Assembly (NCBI RefSeq): GCF_014648915.1
Contig: NZ_BMSA01000024.1
Location: 62,001-126,000 of the forward strand
Length of the DNA: 64,000 nucleotides
Direction of reading: 5' to 3'
From: Streptomyces phaeofaciens
GTDB lineage: Bacteria > Actinomycetota > Actinomycetes > Streptomycetales > Streptomycetaceae
Part shown: in pieces, positions 8,827 to 17,394 of the stretch
Layout of the letters: each line of letters begins with the position of its first letter
Position numbering within the stretch: position 1 is the stretch's first letter
Program-made: the position numbers and the translations under genes
The notes under the pieces: generated by a model
Told to the model about the DNA's origin: nothing
The model's input: only the letters and a program-made list of their open reading frames with translations
Databases searched by the model: none

Positions 8827-8956
8827 GTGCCGATTCCTCAACTGGGTGGTGACTCTTGCGCCTTGTGGTCGCCACCGGTGGGGAAAGGGTTGCCGCTGTT
8901 ACGGAAGTTTTCCGCGAGCCGAGACCGAGCCGGGTCCCGGCCGGGTCCGGGGCCGG

Positions 8957-9853
8957 CTACGAGTCGGCGGCGGCGTCGGCGTCGTGGGCGGTGAAACCGC
9001 CGCCCAGGGAACGGGCTCTGCCGTCCGACTCGCCCGCGATCACATAGCGGTCGGCGGCGGCGTCACGGCCTCCGCGATCGTGGTCGTACTGCCCGGCGAA
9101 CACCCACTCGCCCGCGGGGACCGTACGGCCCTCCTTGAGCACCCAGGTGTACACCAGCAGGTCGTCCCGCTCGGTGACGGTGAGGGTGAAGTCGTCCTCG
9201 GGCAGGGAGCGCCAGGCGCCGGCCGACGACACCCCGCCGGTCTGGGCGATCTTCAGCTGCACGGTGAGTGCGGTGACCGGCTGCTTCGCCTTCAGGGTGA
9301 CATTGCTCTGGGCCCAGAAGTCGTTGCTGTGCGGATCCACGGAGCCGTCCGACCAGAGCGGGCCGTCGTCGTCGTCGGCGTTGTCCGGCAGCAGCGTGAC
9401 GGCCGGCGCGGAGGGCGTCGACCCGGTGGAGGGCGTCGGGGATCCGCTCGGCCGGACCGGTTCCCGGGTGCCGGCGCCGCCGCCGGAACTCGGCGTGGCC
9501 TTCGGCGAGGCCGGCGGACGGCTCGTCGCGTCCGGGGACTCCGCAGGCGGAGACGAGACGGCGACCGTCTGCGGCGACGGGGTGTCGTCCTTCACCGCGG
9601 AGGCCACCGCGTAGCCGCCGGCCGCGAGCATGCCCGCGACCGCGGCCGTCGCGCCCACGATCCGGGCCCAGCCCCACACCAGCGGGCGGGTCGCCCGGTG
9701 GTCGCGCCGGTCGTGCCGGGCGGCCCGGTCATCGGGGTGCCCGGCCATGCCGCGCTCGACCCGCGCCAGGATGCGGGCCCGGTCGGGTTCGTACGCCTCG
9801 GCCGACTCGTGCAGCCGGGCACGCAGTTCGTCGTGCACGTCCCGCTGCATCAT
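8957..9853 (-). CDS. Membrane-anchored partner of the ECF sigma factor (possible anti-sigma factor)
   Basis: This 298-residue protein has an N-terminal cytoplasmic region of about 60 residues rich in charges (HDELRARLHESAEAYEPD), one membrane segment (about 63-83), a Pro/Ser/Thr-rich linker and an extracytoplasmic C-terminal domain of about 150 residues ending in a region with WAQSNVTLKAKQPVTALTV. There is no HxxxCxxC zinc-finger, so it is not a classical ZAS anti-sigma factor. Its start overlaps the stop of the sigma gene by 4 bases, which is the usual layout for a sigma/anti-sigma pair and is the main reason for the call. The external domain looks like a beta-rich sensor, and I do not recognise its family. 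Two ATG codons (9853, 9850) are possible starts. Confidence 0.6.
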   Translation of the reverse strand: MMQRDVHDELRARLHESAEAYEPDRARILARVERGMAGHPDDRAARHDRRDHRATRPLVWGWARIVGATAAVAGMLAAGGYAVASAVKDDTPSPQTVAVSSPPAESPDATSRPPASPKATPSSGGGAGTREPVRPSGSPTPSTGSTPSAPAVTLLPDNADDDDGPLWSDGSVDPHSNDFWAQSNVTLKAKQPVTALTVQLKIAQTGGVSSAGAWRSLPEDDFTLTVTERDDLLVYTWVLKEGRTVPAGEWVFAGQYDHDRGGRDAAADRYVIAGESDGRARSLGGGFTAHDADAAADS

Positions 9854-10413
9854 CGGTTCCTTCCCGAGGCCTCGCCGGTGCGTGCCATCGCATGTACCTT
9901 CAGCGGCGTTCCCTTGGCGCCGAGCAGCTTCTGCAACTCGGCCATCCCCTTGGAGGTCTGGCTCTTCACCGTACCCACCGAGATCCCCAGGGCGAGCGCG
10001 GTGTCCTTCTCCGAGAGGTCGAAGGCGTGCCGCAGCACCACGCAGGCCCGTTTGCGGAAGGGGAGTCTACGCAGTGCCGACTGGACGTCCACCACGCCCG
10101 CCACGTCGGGGTTCTCCGTCTTCTCCTCGCGCTGCGACCAGAACAGGGCGATCCTGCGGCGCTCACGGACGGCGCTGCGGATACGGGTGCGGGCCAGATT
10201 GGCGACGACGCCTCGGGCGTACGCCACCGGATGGTCGGCCGCGCGCACCCGGTCCCAGCGGTTCCACAGCGCCAGCAGGGCGTCCGCCGCCAGGTCGTCG
10301 GCGGCGTCGGCCTCGCCGGTCAGCAGGTGGGCGAGGCGGGCCAGTTCGGCGTAGTGGCGGTCGAAGAAGGCATGGAATTCCACGGAGGCGGCGTCGTCGA
10401 CGACTGTGCCCAC
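9850..10413 (-). CDS. ECF-type RNA polymerase sigma factor (SigE-like family)
   Basis: A 187-residue alternative sigma factor. I use the GTG at 10413 because AGAAGAGG lies just upstream; another GTG at 10443 has no Shine-Dalgarno. Region 2 is seen in EFHAFFDRHYAELARLAHLL and DDLAADALLALWNRWDR, and region 4 in LRRLPFRKRACVVLRH followed by the helix-turn-helix DTALALGISVGTVKSQTSKG. It is stop-start coupled to the membrane protein downstream. It lies next to the pectinase block, so the extracellular partner might sense cell-wall or plant polysaccharide signals, but nothing in the sequence proves that. Confidence 0.88.
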   Translation of the reverse strand: MGTVVDDAASVEFHAFFDRHYAELARLAHLLTGEADAADDLAADALLALWNRWDRVRAADHPVAYARGVVANLARTRIRSAVRERRRIALFWSQREEKTENPDVAGVVDVQSALRRLPFRKRACVVLRHAFDLSEKDTALALGISVGTVKSQTSKGMAELQKLLGAKGTPLKVHAMARTGEASGRNR

Positions 10414-10465
10414 GGGTGACCTCTTCTCGGTGCGGCTCGGCACCGGCGGGGGAGCCGGCTGTGCG

Positions 10466-10481
10466 TGTCATGTGAATGACA
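10466..10481. promoter_or_regulatory. Inverted repeat upstream of the ECF sigma gene
   Basis: TGTCAT-GTGA-ATGACA is a perfect 6-bp inverted repeat 53 bp upstream of the sigma-factor start, in the 280-bp divergent region shared with the purine permease. It may be an operator or overlap an autoregulated sigma promoter. Apart from this repeat the divergent region shows no gene or RNA structure I can support. Confidence 0.35.
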
Positions 10482-10693
10482 TGGGGATGTCCCGGGGAGG
10501 AGGCGGGACGAGATCCGGAAGCGTAGCAGTGCCCTGTCGCCCGGATTTGTACGGGGGTTCGAACGCCGTGTGGTGGGCCGACCGGTTGGCGGCCCGATTC
10601 CGTAACACGGCGAAAACCTGAAGACGGTTCAACACAGGAACAATCCAGCCAGCATCCGCACACCGATCAGCAGGCAGCAAGGAGCGACACGTC

Positions 10694-12151
10694 ATGTCCG
10701 AGACGAAGCAGGCGGCCGACCGCGCGAGCGCACCGCCACCGGCGGTGAACAGCGTCGACCGGTTCTTCAGGATCTCCGAACGGGGCTCCACCTTCGGCCG
10801 GGAGATACGCGGCGGCCTCGCCACGTTCTTCACGATGGCCTACATCCTTGTCCTGAATCCCCTCATCCTCGGCAGCGCGAAGGACAAGTACGGCCACTCG
10901 CTCGACTTCGTCCAACTCACCACCGCCACCGCCCTGGTGGCCGCCGTGATGACGATCATCATGGGCGTCGGCGGCAACCTGCCGCTCGCGCTCGCCGCCG
11001 GCCTCGGCCTGAACGCGGTCGTCGCTTTCCAGATCGCCCCGCTGATGAGCTGGGACGACGCGATGGGCCTCGTCGTCCTCGAAGGCCTGCTGATCTGCGC
11101 TCTGGTGGTGACCGGGCTGCGCGAGGCCGTCATGCACGCCATCCCGCAGCCGCTCAAGCAGGCGATCAGTGTCGGCATCGGCCTGTTCATCGCGTTCATC
11201 GGCTTCGTCGACGCCGGGTTCGTCAGCCGGATCCCGGACGCGGCGGGCACCACCGTGCCGGTCCAGCTCGGCGGCACCGGCACCCTCGCCGGCTGGCCGG
11301 TCCTCGTGTTCTGCCTCGGTGTGCTGCTGACCGTCGGACTGCTCGCCCGCAAGGTCAAGGGCGCCATCCTCATCAGCATCGTGACCATGACGGTGCTCGC
11401 GATCGTCATCGACTCGATCGCCGACATCAAGTCCTGGGGCCTGACCACGCCGTCCTGGCCCGACAAGATCGTCGACACCCCCGACTTCGGGCTGATCGGT
11501 CACTTCAGCCTGTTCGGCGCCTTCGGCGCGCCGGGGGTCGGCGTGATCACCGTCGTCCTGCTGATCTTCACGCTGGTCCTGTCGGACTTCTTCGACACCA
11601 TGGGCACGGTCGTCGGCATCAGCGCCGAGGCCGGGCTGCTCGACGAGGAGGGCAAGGTCCCGAACCTCGGCCGGGTGCTGCTCATCGACGGGGCGGCGGC
11701 GGTGGCCGGCGGTGCGGCCTCGTCCTCCTCCGCGACCTCCTACATCGAGTCCGCGGCCGGTGTCGGCGAGGGGTCGCGCACCGGCTTCTCCAACCTGGTC
11801 ACCGGCGGGCTCTTCGCGCTCGCCCTGTTCCTGACGCCGGTCCTCACCATCGTCCCGCTGCAGGCGGCCGCGCCGGCCCTGGTCGCCGTCGGCTTCCTGA
11901 TGATGACCCAGGTCAAGAACATCGACTGGGACAAGTACGAGATCGCCGTCCCGGCGTTCCTCACCATCGCCGTGATGCCGTTCACCTACTCGATCACCAA
12001 CGGCATCGGCGCGGGCTTCGTCGCCTACGTCGTGATCAAGACGGTCCTCGGCAAGGCCAAGGAGGTCCACTGGCTGCTGTGGACGGCGTCCGCGCTGTTC
12101 CTGGTGTACTTCGCGATCGACCCGATCGAGCAGATCCTCGGCGTCAAGTGA
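10694..12151 (+). CDS. NCS2-family purine (guanine/hypoxanthine, AzgA-like) permease
   Basis: An inner-membrane proton symporter of 485 residues with about 12-14 hydrophobic segments, starting at an ATG with AAGGAG 9 bases upstream. AzgA-type signatures are present: the N-terminal TFGREIRGGLATFFTMAYIL, GLGLNAVVAFQIAP, VLSDFFDTMGTVVG and SSSSATSYIESAAGVGEGSR. These place it in the bacterial adenine/guanine/hypoxanthine branch of NCS2 and not the UraA/XanQ branch. It is divergent from the sigma factor and followed by a strong terminator, so it is a single-gene unit for purine salvage. No purine riboswitch is visible in its 5' region. Confidence 0.9.
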   Translation: MSETKQAADRASAPPPAVNSVDRFFRISERGSTFGREIRGGLATFFTMAYILVLNPLILGSAKDKYGHSLDFVQLTTATALVAAVMTIIMGVGGNLPLALAAGLGLNAVVAFQIAPLMSWDDAMGLVVLEGLLICALVVTGLREAVMHAIPQPLKQAISVGIGLFIAFIGFVDAGFVSRIPDAAGTTVPVQLGGTGTLAGWPVLVFCLGVLLTVGLLARKVKGAILISIVTMTVLAIVIDSIADIKSWGLTTPSWPDKIVDTPDFGLIGHFSLFGAFGAPGVGVITVVLLIFTLVLSDFFDTMGTVVGISAEAGLLDEEGKVPNLGRVLLIDGAAAVAGGAASSSSATSYIESAAGVGEGSRTGFSNLVTGGLFALALFLTPVLTIVPLQAAAPALVAVGFLMMTQVKNIDWDKYEIAVPAFLTIAVMPFTYSITNGIGAGFVAYVVIKTVLGKAKEVHWLLWTASALFLVYFAIDPIEQILGVK

Positions 12152-12156
12152 CGTCA

Positions 12157-12183
12157 GGGGGCGGCTTCCTCGAAGCCGCCCCC
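12157..12183. terminator. Bidirectional terminator between permease and pbpA-like gene
   Basis: GGGGGCGGCTTC (12157-12168) and GAAGCCGCCCCC (12172-12183) form a perfect 12-bp stem with a CTC loop between two convergent genes. Confidence 0.85.
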
Positions 12184-12200
12184 GCCCACGCCCGCGGTGC

Positions 12201-13655
12201 CTACGAGAGCGCCGCCTTCATCATCGCCCTGGCGACCGGCGCGGCCAGCCCGTTGCCGCTGACCTCCGACCGTGCCGCGTCCGACTGCTCGACGACGACC
12301 GCCACGGCGACCTGCTCGCCCGAGGAGTCGGACGTCCCGTAGGAGGTGAACCAGGCGTACGGCGCCTTGCTGTTGTTCTCGCCGTTCTGGGCCGTGCCCG
12401 TCTTGCCGCCCACGGTGACGCCGTCGATCAGCGCGTTCGTGCCCGTGCCCTTCTCCACGACCGTCCGCATCGCCGACCGCAGCTGCTCGGCGGTGGCCGA
12501 GCTGACGATCCGTGAGGTGGACGCCTCGTCGTCGTAGTCCTTCAGCACGTCGCCGCCGCCGTCGGTGATCTGGGAGACCATGTGCGGCGAGACCAGCTTG
12601 CCGTCGTTGGCGAGGGCGGCGGACACCATCGCCATCTGGAGCGGCGTCGCGGTCACGTCGAACTGGCCGATGCCGGTCAGGGCGGTGGACGACTCGTCCA
12701 TGCCGGAGGGGTACACGCTCGCGTACGCCCGCACCGGCACATCCAGACTGTCGTCGTCGAAGCCGAACTTCTCGGCCATCGCCTTCAGCTTGTCCTGCCC
12801 GAGCTGGACCGCCATGTGCGCGAAGACGTTGTTGCAGGAGTACTGGAGCGCGACCCGGATCGTGGCGTCCTCGCAGGGCGCGGACGTGTTCTCGTTCTTC
12901 AGGACCGTGCGGGTGCCCGGCAGGGTGTAGGGGTCCTCGCTGTCCGTCTTCTCGTCCACCGACGCGTACAGCCCGTCCTCCAGCGCGGCCGCGGCCACCA
13001 CCAGCTTGAACGTGGAACCCGGTGCCAGCGGCTGGCGCAGCGCCCGGTTGGTCAGCGGCTTGTCGGAGTCCGCGGTGAGCTTCTTCCAGGCGGCCCCGGC
13101 GGTGTTGGCGTCGGTCAGCGACGCGGGGTCGTACGACGGCGTCGAGACGACCGCGAGGATCTTGCCGGTCGCCGGGTCGATCGCGACGGCCGCGCCCTTC
13201 TTGTCGCCCAGGGCGTCGTACGCCGCCTTCTGCACGGCCGGGTCGATCGTCGTGATCACGTCACCGGGGTCGGCGCGCTTGTCGGTGACCGTGTCCATCA
13301 CGGTCTTCAGCCGGGTGTCCGTGCCGTTGAGCAGGCTCTGGTAGATGCCCTCCAGCTGGGTCGGGGCGTAGCTCTGCGAGGCGTAGCCCGTCACCGCCGC
13401 GTACAGCTCGCCGTCGGTGTAGGTGCGCTTGTATCTGAGGTCGCCGTTCGACGTGGCGGCCGAGCCGGTCACCGCCTTTCCGGCCACGATGATGTTCCCG
13501 AGCGGTGCCGCGTACGTCTCGATCGCGGTGCGCCGGTTGTCCTTGTCGTCCGCGAGCGCCTGACCTTCGTAGAACTGCACCCAGGTCGCCCGGATCAGCA
13601 GGGCGAACACCAGCAGCAGCGCGAAGACCGAGGCGCGCCTGATCGTCTTGTTCAT
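12201..13655 (-). CDS. Penicillin-binding protein, PbpA/FtsI-type D,D-transpeptidase
   Basis: A class B penicillin-binding protein of 484 residues that cross-links peptidoglycan outside the membrane. A single N-terminal anchor (about residues 9-26, SVFALLLVFALLIRATWV) is followed by a dimerisation-type domain and the transpeptidase domain with the three active-site motifs in order: PGSTFK (SxxK), YSCNN (SxN) and GKTGTA (KTG). The family PbpA is usually encoded beside rodA/ftsW and the pknA/pknB kinases; here it stands alone downstream of an acetyltransferase, so it is an additional paralogue. No Shine-Dalgarno is seen before the ATG at 13655. Its exact role (growth, sporulation septum or beta-lactam tolerance) is not visible. 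Confidence 0.88.
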   Translation of the reverse strand: MNKTIRRASVFALLLVFALLIRATWVQFYEGQALADDKDNRRTAIETYAAPLGNIIVAGKAVTGSAATSNGDLRYKRTYTDGELYAAVTGYASQSYAPTQLEGIYQSLLNGTDTRLKTVMDTVTDKRADPGDVITTIDPAVQKAAYDALGDKKGAAVAIDPATGKILAVVSTPSYDPASLTDANTAGAAWKKLTADSDKPLTNRALRQPLAPGSTFKLVVAAAALEDGLYASVDEKTDSEDPYTLPGTRTVLKNENTSAPCEDATIRVALQYSCNNVFAHMAVQLGQDKLKAMAEKFGFDDDSLDVPVRAYASVYPSGMDESSTALTGIGQFDVTATPLQMAMVSAALANDGKLVSPHMVSQITDGGGDVLKDYDDEASTSRIVSSATAEQLRSAMRTVVEKGTGTNALIDGVTVGGKTGTAQNGENNSKAPYAWFTSYGTSDSSGEQVAVAVVVEQSDAARSEVSGNGLAAPVARAMMKAALS

Positions 13656-13735
13656 TGCGATCAGGAAGACGAACGGACCGAGGCGAATCGTTCCGTCCGC
13701 CCGCTTTTCTCATCGTGTGTTCATCCGGGACCCGC

Positions 13736-14206
13736 TCAGGTCTCCAGCCGCAGCACGACCTCCTCGATCTCCGCCGCGCGCGCGTTCGCGTACCCGGCGG
13801 CCAGGGCGGTGGGGCGGAAGCCGCACTTCTCCAGGACGCGCAGGGACCCGGTGTTGTCGGCGGCGGCCCGGGCGAACAGCGGGCGCTCCGGGACCTCGGT
13901 CACCAGGGCGCGCAGCGCGGCCGTGGCGATGCCCCGGCCCCAGTACGCCCGGTCGATCCAGTACGTCACCTCGCGCTCGCCCGGCTCCCCGTACACCGCC
14001 GTGCTGCCCACCACGTCCCCGTCGGCGAGGATCGTGCGCAGGACGGCGGGCGAGGCGCGGATCTTTCTCCAGTGGGCGTCGAAGGCGTCCCGGTCGGCCG
14101 GGTCCTTCGGGGTGAACGCGGCCATCCGGAGGGACTCGGGATCGTTCATCTGCCGGTAGAACACCGGCAGATCGCTGTCGTGCACACGGCGGAGGGCGAT
14201 CTGCAT
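13736..14206 (-). CDS. GNAT-family N-acetyltransferase (RimJ/RimL-like)
   Basis: A 156-residue acetyl-CoA-dependent acetyltransferase. VTYWIDRAYWGRGIATAALR is the acetyl-CoA binding motif A of the RimJ/RimL branch and ARAAADNTGSLRVLEKCGFR is the conserved C-terminal motif. The substrate, protein alpha-amine or small molecule, cannot be told. It precedes the pbpA-like gene on the same strand with an 80-bp gap. Confidence 0.82.
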   Translation of the reverse strand: MQIALRRVHDSDLPVFYRQMNDPESLRMAAFTPKDPADRDAFDAHWRKIRASPAVLRTILADGDVVGSTAVYGEPGEREVTYWIDRAYWGRGIATAALRALVTEVPERPLFARAAADNTGSLRVLEKCGFRPTALAAGYANARAAEIEEVVLRLET

Positions 14207-14272
14207 GGACCGAGCCTACGTCGGCCGGCCCCGGGTCCGGGGCCGCCGCCCCGAGCCCGGCACCGCCCGCTC

Positions 14273-15046
14273 TCAGAGCCGGCGCGTGGCCAGCGTCAGC
14301 CGGTCCCGCGCGTCGAACAGCGCGTCCTTCACCAGCTGCTCGTGCGCGGGCGTGAGCCGGGCCACCGGCACCGAGCAGCTGATCGCGTCCCGGGCCGGGG
14401 TGCGGTACGGGATCGCCACGCCGAAGCAGCGCAGACCGAGGGTGTTCTCCTCGCGGTCCACCGCGAAGCCCTGCTCGCGCACCTGGTGCAGCTCCTCGAT
14501 GAGCTTCTCCCGGTCGGTGATCGTGTGCTCGGTCAGCGCCGGGAGCGTCTCCGGGAGCATCTTGCGCACCTGCTCGTCGCCGTAGGTGCTCAGCAGCGCC
14601 TTGCCCAGGGAGGTGGAGTGGGCCGGCAGCCGGCGGCCGACCCGGGTGAAGGGGCGCAGATAGTGCTGGGACTGGCGGGTGGCGAGGTAGACGACGTTGG
14701 TGCCGTCGAGCCGGGCCAGGTGGATGGTCTCGGTGGTGTCGTCCGAGAGCCGGTCCAGCGTGGGGCGGGCGGCCGCGACGACCTCGTCGCCGTCGATGTA
14801 GGACGTGCCGACGAGCAGCGCCCGCACGCCGATGCCGTACCGCGTGCCCGTCGCGTCCGTCTCCACCCAGCCGAGCTCCACCAGGGTGCGCAGCAGCATG
14901 TAGAGGCTGGACTTGGGATAACCGACGGCCTCCTGGACCGACGCGAGGGAGTGCATACCGGGGCGGCCGGCGAAGTATTCGAGCAGTTCAACCGTCCGCA
15001 CCGCGGACTTGACCTGCGCTCCGCCCCCCGTCTCGCCAGCCGACAT
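14273..15046 (-). CDS. IclR-family transcriptional regulator
   Basis: A 257-residue repressor/activator starting at the ATG at 15046, preceded by AAGGGG; the extra in-frame codons upstream lie in the promoter region. The N-terminal winged helix (VKSAVRTVELLEYFAGRP, LASVQEAVGYPKSSLYMLL) and the C-terminal ligand-binding domain (RVGRRLPAHSTSLGKALLS, ENTLGLRCFGVAIPY) are typical of IclR proteins, which bind small organic acids as tetramers. It is divergent from the semialdehyde dehydrogenase with an operator-like palindrome in the shared 110-bp promoter region, so that dehydrogenase is the obvious target. Members of the family often control aromatic-acid or uronate catabolism. Confidence 0.9.
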   Translation of the reverse strand: MSAGETGGGAQVKSAVRTVELLEYFAGRPGMHSLASVQEAVGYPKSSLYMLLRTLVELGWVETDATGTRYGIGVRALLVGTSYIDGDEVVAAARPTLDRLSDDTTETIHLARLDGTNVVYLATRQSQHYLRPFTRVGRRLPAHSTSLGKALLSTYGDEQVRKMLPETLPALTEHTITDREKLIEELHQVREQGFAVDREENTLGLRCFGVAIPYRTPARDAISCSVPVARLTPAHEQLVKDALFDARDRLTLATRRL

Positions 15047-15106
15047 CGCCCTTGACCCCTTCGTTCGACGGGAAATACTCTCCACCATATTCACAATCAG
15101 AGACAA

Positions 15107-15124
15107 CGTTCAGTATATCGAACG
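15107..15124. promoter_or_regulatory. Candidate IclR operator in the divergent promoter region
   Basis: CGTTCAGTATATCGAACG is an imperfect palindrome (14 of 18 positions symmetric) with 5-bp perfect outer arms. It lies in the AT-rich stretch between the IclR gene and the dehydrogenase start, 33 bp upstream of the latter. Confidence 0.5.
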
Positions 15125-15156
15125 ACCCTGATACACAGCACGTGGAGGGACCTGCG

Positions 15157-16686
15157 GTGGCAGCAGCACCAGTCTGGAGTGTCGACCCCCGAACCGGGAA
15201 GCAGCGGGAACAGGTTGCGGTGGAGGCCACGGCCCAGGAGGTGGACACCGTCGTGCGCGCCGCGCACGCCACGCGTGGCTCGCTCGCCGACCGCACCGTC
15301 CGCGCGGCCTTCCTGCGCACCGCCGCGGACCGTCTCGAAGGGGCCAAGGAACAGCTGGTCGAGGTGGCCGACGCCGAGACCGCGCTCGGCCCGGTCCGGC
15401 TGAACGGCGAACTCGCCCGCACCTGCTACCAGCTGCGCGCGTTCGCCGACATCGTGGACGAGGGCGCGTTCCTCGACGTGGTGATCAACCACCCCGACGA
15501 CACCGCCACCCCGCCGATCCCGGACCTGCGCCGCTACAAGGTGCCGCTGGGCGTCGTCGCCGTCTACTCGGCCTCCAACTTCCCCTTCGCGTTCTCCGTC
15601 GCCGGCGGCGACACCGCGAGCGCGCTCGCGGCCGGAAACCCGGTCGTCGTCAAGAGCCACCCCGACCACCCGGGGCTGTCCGAGCTGGTCGCCAAGGTGC
15701 TGCGCACGGCCGCCGCCGAGCACGGCGTCCCGCAGGACGTGCTGGGCCTGGTCCACGGCTTCGAGGCCGGCGTCGAGCTGATCAAGCACCCGCTGGTGGC
15801 CGCGGCCGGCTTCACCGGGTCCGTCCGGGGCGGCCGCGCGCTGTTCGACGCGGCGGCGGCCCGGCCGGTACCGATCCCGTTCCACGGCGAGCTGGGGTCG
15901 TTGAACCCCGTCGTGGTGACCGAGGCGGCGGCCGTCGAGCGCGCGGAGGCCATCGGCGCCGGGCTCGCCGGGTCCATGACGCTGGGCGTCGGCCAGTTCT
16001 GCGTCAAGCCGGGCCTGGTCCTCGTCCCGTCCGGCGCGGCCGGTGACGGCCTGGTCAAGTCGCTCACGGACGCGGTCAGCGACACGGCCGCGGGCGTCCT
16101 GCTCGACCACCGGATGCGGGACAACTTCGTCGCCGGGGTCGCCGAACGCGCGGAGCTGGCCGACGTCGAGTCGCCGGTGACGCCCGGCGCGGGCGGCGAG
16201 CACACCGTCAGCCCGGGCTTCCTGACCGTGCCGGCGGGCCGGCTGGCCGCCGAGGGCGCCCACGACCTGCTCCTGGAGGAGTGCTTCGGGCCGGTCACCG
16301 TGGTGGCCCGCTACGAGGACGACGCCGAGGTGAAGGCCGTGCTGTCCCGGCTGCCGGGGAACCTCACGGCGACCGTCCAGCTGTCCGAGGGGGAGGCCGC
16401 GGGCGAGGGTCGCGGCGCGGACATCCTCGCCGAGCTGACGCCGCTCGCCGGGCGTGTGCTGGTCAACGGCTGGCCGACGGGCGTCGCGGTGGCGCCGGCC
16501 CAGCACCACGGCGGCCCGTACCCGGCGACCACGTCGACGTCCACGTCGGTGGGCGGCACGGCCATCGAGCGCTGGCTGCGGCCCGTCGTCTACCAGGGTG
16601 CCCCCGAGGCGCTGCTCCCGCCGGAGCTGCGTGACGACAACCCGCTCGGCCTGCCCCGGCGGTTCGACAACCACCTCGAACGCTGA
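15157..16686 (+). CDS. Aldehyde dehydrogenase, 2-oxoglutarate semialdehyde (2,5-dioxovalerate) dehydrogenase type
   Basis: An NAD(P)-dependent aldehyde dehydrogenase of 509 residues. I choose the GTG at 15157, 6 bases after GGAGGGA. The family is the short-branched ALDH group that oxidises alpha-ketoglutaric semialdehyde to 2-oxoglutarate: SNFPFAFSVAGGDTASALAA with VVKSHPDHPG, FTGSVRGGRALF, the catalytic glutamate in HGELGSLNPVV and the catalytic cysteine in VGQFCVKPGL. That reaction is the last step of oxidative galacturonate/glucarate, L-arabinose and hydroxyproline breakdown. The IclR gene is divergent and probably controls it. No upstream enzyme of any such pathway is in the window, so the substrate is inferred from the family. 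Confidence 0.82.
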   Translation: MAAAPVWSVDPRTGKQREQVAVEATAQEVDTVVRAAHATRGSLADRTVRAAFLRTAADRLEGAKEQLVEVADAETALGPVRLNGELARTCYQLRAFADIVDEGAFLDVVINHPDDTATPPIPDLRRYKVPLGVVAVYSASNFPFAFSVAGGDTASALAAGNPVVVKSHPDHPGLSELVAKVLRTAAAEHGVPQDVLGLVHGFEAGVELIKHPLVAAAGFTGSVRGGRALFDAAAARPVPIPFHGELGSLNPVVVTEAAAVERAEAIGAGLAGSMTLGVGQFCVKPGLVLVPSGAAGDGLVKSLTDAVSDTAAGVLLDHRMRDNFVAGVAERAELADVESPVTPGAGGEHTVSPGFLTVPAGRLAAEGAHDLLLEECFGPVTVVARYEDDAEVKAVLSRLPGNLTATVQLSEGEAAGEGRGADILAELTPLAGRVLVNGWPTGVAVAPAQHHGGPYPATTSTSTSVGGTAIERWLRPVVYQGAPEALLPPELRDDNPLGLPRRFDNHLER

Positions 16687-16742
16687 TCGGGCGGACGCCC
16701 CCCAGGGCCGCGAGGAGACGGGGAGCCTGGGAAACTCTGCGC

Positions 16743-17351
16743 ATGGACGTCGAGCTTCCCGAGCTTTCCTTTCCCCTCCGTACGTATGGGCCCGACGGGC
16801 ACTGGTCCTACGAGGACGGCGTGCTCACCGGGTGGGCCGGACCCCGGCAGGACCGGTTCGTGCCGCCCACCGGGGAGGCGCTGGAGTCCGCCGGTGACGC
16901 GCCGCGGCTGCTGGGGGCGCCCGAGGGGGACTTCCAGCTGATCGCCCGGGTCACCGTGGGCTTCACCCACGCCTTCGACGCGGGGGTGCTGTACGCCCAC
17001 GTCGGCGAACACGCCTGGGCCAAGCTCTGCCTGGAGTACTCCCCGGACGTGCCCACCGTCTGCACGGTGGTCACCCGGGGACACTCCGACGACGCCAACT
17101 CCTTGACCGTGGACGGGAGTTCGGTCTGGCTGCGGATCAGCCGCACCGGCCGCGCCTTCGCCTTCCACGCCTCCCGGGACGGCCGGCGCTGGACCTTCGT
17201 CCGGCTGTTCACCCTGGGCACGGAGAAGGAGACCGGCGCCGCCCTGGTCGGGTTCATGGCCCAGTCGCCGATGGGCGAGGGCTGTGTGGTGACGTACGAC
17301 CACATCGAGTTCCGGGACACCTGGCCCGACGACCTCAGGAACGGCAGCTGA
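16743..17351 (+). CDS. DUF1349 (concanavalin A-like, regulation-of-unknown-function) protein
   Basis: A 202-residue cytosolic protein with the DUF1349 fold, a jelly-roll resembling laminin-G and lectin domains: FQLIARVTVGFTHAFDAGVL, AWAKLCLEYSP, VVTRGHSDDANS and LRISRTGRAFAFHAS are characteristic. No signal peptide or catalytic motif is seen. The family has no settled function; some members are near carbohydrate genes. It starts 57 bp after the dehydrogenase and may be in the same transcript. Confidence 0.8.
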   Translation: MDVELPELSFPLRTYGPDGHWSYEDGVLTGWAGPRQDRFVPPTGEALESAGDAPRLLGAPEGDFQLIARVTVGFTHAFDAGVLYAHVGEHAWAKLCLEYSPDVPTVCTVVTRGHSDDANSLTVDGSSVWLRISRTGRAFAFHASRDGRRWTFVRLFTLGTEKETGAALVGFMAQSPMGEGCVVTYDHIEFRDTWPDDLRNGS

Positions 17352-17394
17352 CTCGGGGCGGAACCGGACCGGCGGCCGGCACGTCCTCCGTTGC

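Noticed and set aside
10545..10580. T-arm-like GGTTCGAAC suggesting a tRNA
   Set aside because: The flanking bases do not form the 5-bp T stem and no acceptor, D or anticodon arm can be built around it.
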